From Sulfurimonadaceae bacterium (GTDB lineage Bacteria > Campylobacterota > Campylobacteria > Campylobacterales > Sulfurimonadaceae), in assembly GCA_026193155.1 (NCBI GenBank), contig JAPHSI010000068.1, positions 1-11,579 of the forward strand: 11,579 nt of DNA. Reading direction: 5' to 3'. The notes below the pieces were generated by a model. The model worked only from the letters and a program-made list of their open reading frames with translations, made no database searches and was not told the DNA's origin. Shown here one piece after another: positions 1 through 6,014 of this stretch (the first letter of the stretch is position 1; each line of letters starts with the position of its first letter). A program made the translations under genes and the position numbers.

Positions 1-1
1 A

Positions 2-277
2 AAAGAGGGAGTTTATGCTACACTAACACGTATAAATGATGAAGAACATTATCATCCTTCGGTTAGTTTTGTGGGGCATCGTGTAACAACAGATGGCAGT
101 TTTGCCATAGAGAGTCATATACTTGACGGTGAAGTAGGAAACGTTCAAAAAGCAAGTATAAGTTTTGTCTCTTTTATAAGGGATAATAAAAAATTTGACT
201 CTATAAATGAGCTCAAAAAAGCAATAAATAGTGATATAGCTGTTGCTTCAAAAGAATTAAAGTTATTACAATTATGA
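2..277 (+). CDS. ribF: Bifunctional riboflavin kinase/FAD synthetase, C-terminal part (5' end outside window)
   Basis: The reading frame is open from the first complete codon at base 2, so the gene starts upstream of the window and only its last 91 residues are seen. They read as the riboflavin kinase (flavokinase) half of RibF: an entry strand EGVYAT, a core around SFVGHRVTTDGSFAIESHILD, then the conserved tail pattern SFVSFIRDNKKFDSINELK before a helical end. In the family this domain phosphorylates riboflavin to FMN, and the missing N-terminal half adenylates FMN to FAD in the cytoplasm. The family usually has NIGxRPT where this protein has FVGHRVT, so it is a slightly divergent version. 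The stop TGA overlaps the truD start (ATGA), which implies co-transcription and translational coupling. The first in-frame ATG, at 71, is internal and not the true start. The family call is fairly secure despite truncation. Confidence 0.85.
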   Translation, partial: KEGVYATLTRINDEEHYHPSVSFVGHRVTTDGSFAIESHILDGEVGNVQKASISFVSFIRDNKKFDSINELKKAINSDIAVASKELKLLQL

Positions 278-1293
278 GAAAAAGAGAATATTTAGATAGT
301 GTTGGCGATATAGAGTTTAAATTTTACCAAAACAAAGAAGATTTTGTAGTAGATGAAATTCCATCTGTTGAGTTTAAAGGTAAAGGAAATTCACTAATTA
401 TTCATGTGAAAAAGCAAGAGATGACTACTTGGGATATGATAGCAGTATTTTCTGAGTATTTAGGAATTCCAGCCCAAAAAATAGGTTATGCCGGTTTAAA
501 AGATAAACACGCAACTACTACTCAGTATATATCTGTAGATGTATCTTATGAGAGAATGATAAAACAGTTCCGCCATAACCAAATAGAAGTTATGAATATA
601 ACTCGCCATTCTACAGGTATAAGAATGGGAGATTTAACAGGAAATAGGTTTAGTATAAATCTTTTTGAAGTAGACCAGATAGACGCAGGTCGTATAGAAA
701 AATGTGCTAGAAAAATATCAAAAAATGGACTTCCAAATTATTTTGGATTTCAGCGTTTTGGGCGTGACAGCGATAGTTTTAAACAAGCTAAAGATATGAT
801 AAACGGTGAGATTTTTATAGAGGATTCAAAAGTTAAAAACTTTTTAATATCTATATACCAAAGTGAATTCTTCAATCAATGGCTCCGTGAGAGAGTTGAA
901 ATAAGTCAAGATGAAAATAACAGGAAATTTAAACTTTTAGATGGTGATATATACATGGATGAAAAAGGTAAACTATCTACGCCTAAAATCATGCCTAAAA
1001 AAGATTATGAAGCTAAAAAACTAGTTCCGACTGGACTTTTATGTGGACGTGATGTATTTCGTGCTCGTGATGAAGCTCTGGAAATTGAAGCAAAATATGA
1101 TGATGAGTTTTTACAAGAGAAAGGATATAGAAGAGAAGCACTTATATATCCAAAAGATATAGAGTGTAAATACGTTAAAAAGCAGACTATGCTAAATATC
1201 TCTTTTACTCTTCCTAAAGGCTCTTATGCTACTGTATTTTTGGAGTCAATAGCAGATAAAAACTACTCTGCAAAAGATGTGAAAAAAAAGTAA
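274..1293 (+). CDS. truD: tRNA pseudouridine(13) synthase TruD
   Basis: 339 residues, close to the usual TruD length of about 350. TruD isomerises U13 in the D-arm of certain tRNAs, notably tRNA-Glu. The catalytic motif is at residues 71-82 (GYAGLKDKHATT), with the nucleophilic aspartate at D77. The second family signature, NYFGFQRFGR, is at 155-164. The TruD insertion domain (often called TRUD) would cover roughly residues 165-290, and the core resumes to the C-terminus (FTLPKGSYATVFLE). The start ATG at 274 overlaps the ribF stop by four bases (ATGA) and has no good Shine-Dalgarno sequence of its own, so translation is probably coupled to ribF. It ends 58 bp before the tRNA gene. Nothing looks damaged. 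This is a standard housekeeping gene and the assignment is confident. Confidence 0.96.
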   Translation: MRKREYLDSVGDIEFKFYQNKEDFVVDEIPSVEFKGKGNSLIIHVKKQEMTTWDMIAVFSEYLGIPAQKIGYAGLKDKHATTTQYISVDVSYERMIKQFRHNQIEVMNITRHSTGIRMGDLTGNRFSINLFEVDQIDAGRIEKCARKISKNGLPNYFGFQRFGRDSDSFKQAKDMINGEIFIEDSKVKNFLISIYQSEFFNQWLRERVEISQDENNRKFKLLDGDIYMDEKGKLSTPKIMPKKDYEAKKLVPTGLLCGRDVFRARDEALEIEAKYDDEFLQEKGYRREALIYPKDIECKYVKKQTMLNISFTLPKGSYATVFLESIADKNYSAKDVKKK

Positions 1294-1326
1294 AAGAACT
1301 TAAATAAAATATAAGCTCTCTCTGGC

Positions 1327-1332
1327 TATAAT
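1327..1332 (+). promoter_or_regulatory. -10 box of the tRNA promoter
   Basis: A perfect TATAAT sits 19 bases before the tRNA 5' end, preceded by TGGC and followed by a GC-containing discriminator (TTTCGCCC). That discriminator type is common for stable-RNA promoters under stringent control. No clear -35 hexamer is seen, as is usual for Campylobacterota sigma-70 promoters. Transcription would start at about 1339, leaving a short 5' leader for RNase P to remove. Confidence 0.7.
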
Positions 1333-1351
1333 TTCGCCCTACAACGAAAGT

Positions 1352-1428
1352 GGGTTCGTAGCTCAGTTGGTTAGAGCCCTCCGCTCATAACGGAGTGGTC
1401 CCGTGTTCGAGTCACGGCGAACCCACCA
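1352..1428 (+). tRNA. tRNA-Met(CAT), probably elongator
   Basis: Complete cloverleaf of 77 nt with CCA encoded. The acceptor stem GGGTTCG/CGAACCC pairs perfectly (1352-1358 with 1418-1424). The D stem is GCTC/GAGC (1361-1364 with 1374-1377). The anticodon stem CTCCG/CGGAG (1379-1383 with 1391-1395) holds loop CTCATAA with anticodon CAT at 1386-1388. The variable loop is TGGTC, the T stem is CCGTG/CACGG and the T loop is TTCGAGT. The fully paired 1-72 position and the lack of three consecutive G-C pairs in the anticodon stem argue against initiator tRNA. The D-arm matches elongator Met best, but a tRNA-Ile2 whose CAT is modified to lysidine cannot be excluded by eye. Its 3' half is repeated at 3004-3053, making this gene the likely attachment site of the phosphatase islet. 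Confidence 0.93.
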
Positions 1429-1433
1429 CTTTT
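1384..1433 (+). repeat. Direct repeat, left copy (attL-like), inside tRNA-Met
   Basis: This copy runs from the anticodon loop (CTCATAA) through the T arm, acceptor stem and CCA, plus five bases beyond (CTTTT up to the point of divergence). It matches 3004-3053 at 48 of 50 positions. The differences are C1402 versus T3022 and G1409 versus T3029. Upstream of 1384 the two sequences diverge at once, so the crossover block ends in the anticodon loop. Confidence 0.85.
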
Positions 1434-1743
1434 AAACTTTTCAGATAAAGAAATTATAAAGTACTTAACAAGTATTTTCAATAAAACTATTATTTCATAA
1501 TGCAAGTTGTAATAAACAATATCATTTTTTATTTATTATTAGGTCTTCATATTTAATAAACTGAACACAATTACTAACTATATTTTTATGTTTTTAATTT
1601 TTTTTAAGTTTGCTAAACGTATTTATATTGTTATGCTTAATAATAATTTTAAAAAAATTTAAAGTGAATATATGATAGTGTCAAATCATATGTTTTTTAC
1701 TTTACGGTAAATAAATTTACCTAAACACTAATCAGGAGTTAGT
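1434..1743 (+). other. AT-rich intergenic stretch with probable phosphatase promoter
   Basis: No credible gene or RNA is seen in these 310 bases. The stretch is dominated by A and T runs. The best -10 candidate for the downstream phosphatase is TATGAT at 1671-1676, about 67 bases before the start codon, without a visible -35 box. A short inverted repeat (TACTT-AAC-AAGTA, 1462-1474) near the left end could be a recombinase arm site but is too short to claim. Confidence 0.4.
1706..1721. promoter_or_regulatory. Inverted repeat upstream of the phosphatase start (possible operator)
   Basis: GGTAAA (1706-1711) and TTTACC (1716-1721) form a perfect 6-bp inverted repeat with a TAAA spacer, 22 bases before the ATG and downstream of the candidate -10 box. 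It could be an operator or a small 5' leader hairpin. It does not resemble a Pho box that I can recognise. Confidence 0.3.
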
Positions 1744-2901
1744 ATGAAGAATTTATATTTACTATTTCTCGTAATTATATTTTTTAGCACAGGGTGTAGC
1801 AATAGTAATACTGAAAATATCTCAGTAAAAGCAAAAAATATTATTTTACTTATTGGTGATGGTATGGGTCCTGAACATATTAAAGCAGCTGGATGGAAGG
1901 AAGTTGGGAAGGAAGGAAAGTTATATATGGAAACACTATCTAAAAGTGGTTATATTCGAACATCTTCAGCAGATAACCTTATAACTGATTCTGCTGCTGC
2001 AGCAACAGCAATAGCAACTGGTGTAAAAACTAATAATGGAGTTATTAGTTTAGATCCAAGTTTAAACAAATTAATAACAATATTAGAAGAAGCTAAAGCT
2101 CTTGGTAAATCAGTCGGTTTAATAACGAATGTACAAATTATTCATGCTACTCCTGCTGCTTTTGCTTCACATGTTGAGAGTAGAGCTAATACGACAGAAA
2201 TAGCTAGACAGATATTAGATAATGAGGTAGATGTACTTTTAGGTGGAGGAGAAAATTACTTTCTTCCAAATACAACTATAGGTTGTTTTCCAGAGATTGG
2301 TCATAGAAATGACAATAGAAACCTTATTAATGAAGCTATAGATGAAGGATATACATACGTATGTGATTCAGGTTCATTAGAAGATATAAATTCTTCAAAT
2401 GTGACTAAATTAATAGGACTTTTCTCTGATGAAGGGATGGATAGACCATTTTCACCATCTTTAGATCTGATGATAACAAAAGCTATAGAAATACTTGCTA
2501 AAAATGATAAAGGATTTTTCTTAATGGTAGAAGGTGGTCAAATTGATTGGGCAAGTCATGCAAATGATGCCGAAAATGCTATGAATGACACTATCAACTT
2601 TGACAAGGCAGTTAAAATAGCTCATGACTTTAGTATAGAAGATAATGAAACACTAATAATTATAACTGCTGATCATGAAACTGGTGGTATGAGTACTTCC
2701 TTAGTTTCAACAGGGGAATCTTCTGAGGATGGACCATTTTATATGCCTAATGGTGAAGAATTTTATATAAACTGGTCTACAACTGGTCATACGAATAGTA
2801 ATGTAAAAGTTTTTGCGCATGGATATAATTATAATTTATTTGAAGGGGAACATGAAAACATTTTTATTTATGAAGTAATGAAAGAATCTTTTGGTTTTTA
2901 A
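1744..2901 (+). CDS. phoA: Alkaline phosphatase (PhoA family), predicted lipoprotein
   Basis: 385 residues that hydrolyse phosphate monoesters outside the cytoplasm. The N-terminus is a signal peptide ending FFSTGC, so Cys18 is the probable lipidated residue, although -3 is Ser rather than Leu. Family residues are complete by position: metal ligand D39 in LIGDGMG, nucleophile S83 in TDSAAAATA, T136, the phosphate-binding arginine R147 in SHVESR, E263/D268/H272 in VEGGQIDWASHAND, D310-H311 in TADHETGG, and H349 in TTGHT. At the two sites that are Asp153 and Lys328 in E. coli, this protein has H134 and W269, the combination I recall from cold-active bacterial enzymes such as TAB5. It is shorter than E. 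coli PhoA (471). The start has a good Shine-Dalgarno (AGGAG, 1735-1739). It is the only gene between two tRNA-derived direct repeats, so it was probably acquired horizontally. The family is certain; the lipoprotein call is likely. Confidence 0.93.
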   Translation: MKNLYLLFLVIIFFSTGCSNSNTENISVKAKNIILLIGDGMGPEHIKAAGWKEVGKEGKLYMETLSKSGYIRTSSADNLITDSAAAATAIATGVKTNNGVISLDPSLNKLITILEEAKALGKSVGLITNVQIIHATPAAFASHVESRANTTEIARQILDNEVDVLLGGGENYFLPNTTIGCFPEIGHRNDNRNLINEAIDEGYTYVCDSGSLEDINSSNVTKLIGLFSDEGMDRPFSPSLDLMITKAIEILAKNDKGFFLMVEGGQIDWASHANDAENAMNDTINFDKAVKIAHDFSIEDNETLIIITADHETGGMSTSLVSTGESSEDGPFYMPNGEEFYINWSTTGHTNSNVKVFAHGYNYNLFEGEHENIFIYEVMKESFGF

Positions 2902-2966
2902 TACAAATAAACGTCACTATTTTGTAGCTAGAAGCGGTTATCTGTGGTCACACTAAAATTTAACAT

Positions 2967-2980
2967 CCCTATATTTAGGG
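2967..2980 (+). terminator. Weak hairpin downstream of the phosphatase gene
   Basis: CCCTA (2967-2971) and TAGGG (2976-2980) pair around a TATT loop, 65 bases after the stop codon. The stem is only 5 bp and the following bases (CTTTGC) are not a good U tract, so this is a tentative terminator or a structured part of the islet's right end. Confidence 0.25.
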
Positions 2981-3003
2981 CTTTGCAAGGCTTCTTTTAG
3001 GAA

Positions 3004-3053
3004 CTCATAACGGAGTGGTCCTGTGTTCTAGTCACGGCGAACCCACCACTTTT
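3004..3053 (+). pseudogene. tRNA-Met 3' fragment, right direct repeat (attR-like)
   Basis: This fragment holds the anticodon loop, the 3' strand of the anticodon stem, variable loop, T arm, acceptor 3' strand and CCA of the tRNA at 1352-1428, but no 5' half and no promoter, so it cannot make a tRNA. The sequence before 3004 does not match the tRNA. Two substitutions, one in the T stem (turning a C-G pair into T-G) and one in the T loop, suggest drift without selection, or a different source for this end. It lies about 40 bp upstream of the next gene's -10 boxes. Confidence 0.85.
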
Positions 3054-3093
3054 CATAAATTATTTCAAAAAATCTTTTTTAAATCAAATAATG

Positions 3094-3105
3094 TATAATT
3101 ATAAT
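3094..3105 (+). promoter_or_regulatory. Tandem -10 boxes for the EAL sensor gene
   Basis: TATAAT occurs twice back to back (3094-3099 and 3100-3105), the first preceded by TG. They lie 20-30 bases before the start codon at 3125, giving a short leader. There is no -35 box in view. Confidence 0.55.
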
Positions 3106-3124
3106 ACTAAAAAAATGGGTAGTA

Positions 3125-5302
3125 ATGTATATTAAAAATTCAAAAATTGTTTCTTTATTCTTTTTAGTTTATTTGACTACAAATTTACTATCAGATTCTA
3201 ATATATCAAAAAAGATAAAAGTCGGTATTTATAATAATGCACCTAAAATATTTTATGACCAAAATAATGAGCCTTCCGGTATTTTCGTAGGTATTTTAGA
3301 ATATATAAAAAACAAAGAAAACTTACAAATACAATACATTCCATGTGAATGGGATAGATGTATAGAAAAATTACATGAGAACGAATTGGATATTTTGCCG
3401 GATGTGGCTCATATACCAGAACGGGAAAAACTTTTTATATTTGGTAATGAAGCTGTTATCTCAAGCTGGTCGGTCTTATATAAAAGCAAAAGTGTAGATA
3501 TAAACTCAATTTTAGATTTAAATAATAAAAGAGTAGCTGTATTAAAAGAAAGTATCCAGTACTATGATATAAAAAAACAATCAAAACTTTTTGGAATAAA
3601 TCCTATTTTTAAACAATACAATACTTTTAATACAGCTTTTGAGAAAGTCAAAAACAATGAAGCAGACTGTGTTTTAGCAAACAGATTTTACGGAGATCAA
3701 AACTATAAAAAATATTCACTTGAAAAAACGGGTCTTTTAATAAAACCTTCAATGCTTAAATTTGCTTTTTCAAACAATAACTTAGAACTTAAAGGCATAG
3801 TCGACCATCATCTTAAAGAGTTGAAATCAAATAAAAATTCTATATATTATGATTCACTTAAGAAGTTATTAGAAGTAGATTCATACAATATGCCGACATG
3901 GATAATAACTTTAATTTTCATACTGCTTGCATCTATAATCTTAGTAGTTATATTTTTCAAAAAAATAATCAATAAAAAAAGTAAAGAACTCCATTTAACA
4001 TCAAAAGAACTTACATATGTTTATGAACATGATGAACTAACAGGCTTACCGAGCCGTATGATTTTTATAGACAGACTAAAGCAATCTATAAAACATGCAA
4101 AAATAAAAAATTTCAAAATAGTAGTTGTTAATTTTGACATAGATAATTTTCATGATATAAATAATGCAATGGGTCATAAAACAGGTGATGAAATTTTAAA
4201 ATACTTTTCAAATCTTTTAAAAAGTGAGCTTAAAGAATATGATACTATTTCCCGTTTTAGTAGTGATGAATTTTTAGTTTTTATAGAAAATATTAATGAG
4301 TATAAAGTACTTAGAATCATTGAAGATTTAAATAGTTCATTTAAAAACTATATTGATATAGAAGGGCATAGTATACATTTGACATTTAGTGCCGGAATAT
4401 CTATATACCCACAAGATACCCAAGACGCAAATGCTTTAATCGAAAATTCAAATGAAGCACTACATAGTGCTAAAAAATCAGGAAAAAATACTTTTGAATT
4501 TTATACAAAAGATATGGCTGAAAAAACATATGAGAATCTATCCATGGTCTCTAAACTCAAAAATTCACTGCAAAATAAAGAACTTCAAATATATTTTCAA
4601 CCTCAAGTTGATCTTAAAACTAAGCAAATAATGGGATGTGAGGCTCTTTTAAGATGGCATCATAAAGATCTTGGAAATGTATCACCTGAAATTTTTATAC
4701 CTATTGCCGAAAAACAAGGTTTAATAATAGAATTGGGAAATTTTGTTTTAGAAGAGAGCTTTAAAAAATATGCTAAATGGTTTGAAAAAAATTTAAACCC
4801 CGGAATCTTATCTGTGAATGTTTCTGCATTACAGATAAAAAATGATAGTTTTATATCACATCTAAAAAAATTAATAAAAAAATATGAATTTAATGTGAAA
4901 AATTTAGAAATTGAACTAACAGAATCACAATTAATGCAGAATGCGGAAAGTTCTATAGAGGTTTTAAAACAGATATCTGAATTGGGTATAAAAATAGCTA
5001 TTGATGATTTTGGTACCGGTTATTCATCACTAAGTTATCTTAAAAAATTACCTATAGATGTTTTAAAAATAGATCGCTCATTTATAAAAGATATACCTGA
5101 AGACAATAATGATGCAGAAGTAACAAAAGCTATTATTGCTATAGCAAAAAGTTTAAAATTGCTTACTGTTGCTGAAGGTGTAGAGACAAAAGAACAACTA
5201 ACTTTTTTAGAAAAATATGAATGTAATATTATACAAGGTTATTATTATTACAAGCCTATGAGTGAAGAAGATTTTGAATCGCTACTAAATATAAATAATT
5301 AA
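3125..5302 (+). CDS. Membrane sensor: periplasmic solute-binding domain, degenerate GGDEF, intact EAL (c-di-GMP phosphodiesterase)
   Basis: 725 residues. A signal or N-terminal membrane segment (about 8-23) leads to a family-3 solute-binding domain (about 30-252; opening KVGIYNNAPKIFYD and ending before the membrane), then a transmembrane helix (258-278), GGDEF domain (about 295-462) and EAL domain (about 475-722). The GGDEF motif reads SSDEF (379-383), so both conserved glycines are lost, while the metal site FDIDNF (337-342) remains. Cyclase activity is therefore unlikely, but GTP binding is possible. The EAL domain keeps EALLR (506-510), NVSALQ, ELTES, IDDFGTGYSS, KIDRSF and AEGVET, so it should hydrolyse c-di-GMP. 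Inferred role: sense a small solute (amino acid or similar) in the periplasm and lower c-di-GMP, affecting motility or biofilm. The start has only a weak GGGT ribosome site. The domain calls are secure; the ligand is unknown. Confidence 0.93.
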   Translation: MYIKNSKIVSLFFLVYLTTNLLSDSNISKKIKVGIYNNAPKIFYDQNNEPSGIFVGILEYIKNKENLQIQYIPCEWDRCIEKLHENELDILPDVAHIPEREKLFIFGNEAVISSWSVLYKSKSVDINSILDLNNKRVAVLKESIQYYDIKKQSKLFGINPIFKQYNTFNTAFEKVKNNEADCVLANRFYGDQNYKKYSLEKTGLLIKPSMLKFAFSNNNLELKGIVDHHLKELKSNKNSIYYDSLKKLLEVDSYNMPTWIITLIFILLASIILVVIFFKKIINKKSKELHLTSKELTYVYEHDELTGLPSRMIFIDRLKQSIKHAKIKNFKIVVVNFDIDNFHDINNAMGHKTGDEILKYFSNLLKSELKEYDTISRFSSDEFLVFIENINEYKVLRIIEDLNSSFKNYIDIEGHSIHLTFSAGISIYPQDTQDANALIENSNEALHSAKKSGKNTFEFYTKDMAEKTYENLSMVSKLKNSLQNKELQIYFQPQVDLKTKQIMGCEALLRWHHKDLGNVSPEIFIPIAEKQGLIIELGNFVLEESFKKYAKWFEKNLNPGILSVNVSALQIKNDSFISHLKKLIKKYEFNVKNLEIELTESQLMQNAESSIEVLKQISELGIKIAIDDFGTGYSSLSYLKKLPIDVLKIDRSFIKDIPEDNNDAEVTKAIIAIAKSLKLLTVAEGVETKEQLTFLEKYECNIIQGYYYYKPMSEEDFESLLNINN

Positions 5303-5402
5303 AAATAACGAATTAAGTTTAATAGCAAATAATTATTATTATTATATAAACTTAAACCTATACATTAATACTTTTTATTTATTTTATAATCATTTTTTTT
5401 AC

Positions 5403-5408
5403 TATAAT
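5403..5408 (+). promoter_or_regulatory. -10 box before the transglycosylase-like gene
   Basis: TATAAT after a T-rich run, 23 bases before the TTG start. A second TATAAT lies at 5385-5390. The 129-bp gap from 5303 to 5431 holds no gene. It contains an imperfectly structured inverted repeat (TTAAGTTTA at 5313-5321, TAAACTTAA at 5347-5355) with no T run directly after it. Confidence 0.55.
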
Positions 5409-5431
5409 CCCGTCTTCAAAAAAGGAACTAT

Positions 5432-5956
5432 TTGTTTAGATTATTACTTATATTAAGCGCAGGAAAGCTTTTATGCGCTGACATCTCAGATAAACAACTT
5501 AAAACATTACAAACTGTCAGAGATATTGCTAGAACTATTTCAGATAACAAAGGTGAGACTTACGAAAATACCTTAAGTGCTATTTGTATTACAGAAAGCA
5601 GCGGTGGCATTCATCTGCTTGGTGATATTGAAAAAGGTAATGATATAACAAAAGCATCTTTAGGTGCCCTGCAAATTCAGTTAGCTACAGCAAAACATAT
5701 TGCAAAACTGACACCATCGTTGAGACACTTGTTAAAGTTAAGTGACAATAAGTTGGCTACGCTTCTTTTAACAGATGTAAAGACCTCTACAAAAATTGCA
5801 GCACATCTATTGGTAAGGCTCAAACACAGCCGAGAAAAATACTACAACATGGTAAGCGGTTATAATGGCGGTTACTCAAATAAACCATATTATCTACGTG
5901 TAAAAAAGAATCTGCATTTAGTATATAAGCTTGTAAAACAGGGTTTACTTCACTAA
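5432..5956 (+). CDS. Small exported lytic transglycosylase-like (SLT-fold) protein
   Basis: 174 residues. The start is TTG at 5432, chosen because AAAGGA (5421-5426) lies five bases before it and the reading then begins with a signal peptide (MFRLLLILSAGKLLCA, cleavage likely after A16). No earlier ATG is available. Motifs fit a goose-lysozyme/SLT fold: the probable catalytic glutamate is E55 in AICITESSGG, SLGALQIQ (76-83) corresponds to the family's GxxQ block, and VSGYNGG (141-147) to the AYNxG block. Such enzymes cleave the MurNAc-GlcNAc bond in the periplasm, giving anhydro-muropeptides. The protein is close to a bare catalytic domain, without substrate-binding modules, so it may be a specialised local cutter or a minimal housekeeping enzyme. 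It has its own promoter. The fold assignment rests on motifs only. Confidence 0.75.
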   Translation: MFRLLLILSAGKLLCADISDKQLKTLQTVRDIARTISDNKGETYENTLSAICITESSGGIHLLGDIEKGNDITKASLGALQIQLATAKHIAKLTPSLRHLLKLSDNKLATLLLTDVKTSTKIAAHLLVRLKHSREKYYNMVSGYNGGYSNKPYYLRVKKNLHLVYKLVKQGLLH

Positions 5957-5984
5957 AAACTTATCAACTATACGATCACTTTGC

Positions 5985-6010
5985 TATAATAACCTTACAC
6001 TTAAAGGTTA
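5985..6010 (+). promoter_or_regulatory. -10 box plus inverted repeat spanning the start region of the Topo VIA-like gene
   Basis: TATAAT is at 5985-5990. TAACCTT (5990-5996) and AAGGTTA (6004-6010) form a perfect 7-bp inverted repeat with a 7-base spacer. The right arm contains the gene's Shine-Dalgarno (AAAGG, 6003-6007). If transcription starts near 5997 the left arm is not transcribed, so an operator is more likely than an RNA switch. Expression would be blocked by a protein bound here. Confidence 0.45.
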
Positions 6011-6014
6011 ATGT

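Larger units (their letters stand above)
1384..3053 (+). mobile_element. tRNA-bounded islet carrying an alkaline phosphatase gene
   Basis: Two direct 50-bp copies of the tRNA 3' part, 1384-1433 and 3004-3053, are exactly 1620 bp apart and bound a segment whose only gene is an alkaline phosphatase lipoprotein. The left copy completes a functional tRNA and the right copy is a fragment starting in the anticodon loop, which is the classic attL/attR arrangement of tyrosine-recombinase integration into a tRNA gene. No integrase, transposase or excisionase is present. The islet is therefore either the remnant of a larger island that lost its integrase, or a small cargo unit moved in trans. The non-coding flanks inside it (about 310 bp left, 100 bp right) are strongly AT-rich. 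The repeat is direct observation; the integration history is inference. Confidence 0.65.

Noticed and set aside
1434..1743. Integrase or small-RNA gene in the left flank of the islet
   Set aside because: There is no sizeable open frame and no convincing structured RNA; the stretch is plain AT-rich DNA apart from short inverted repeats.
3004..3053. A second functional tRNA gene
   Set aside because: Only the 3' part from the anticodon loop is present; there is no 5' half, D arm or promoter, so it is a fragment.
3125..5302. Active diguanylate cyclase
   Set aside because: The signature is SSDEF rather than GGDEF/GGEEF, so synthesis of c-di-GMP is not supported.
5313..5355. Terminator after the EAL gene
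   Set aside because: TTAAGTTTA/TAAACTTAA pair over a 25-base AT-rich loop and no T run follows directly; too weak to call.
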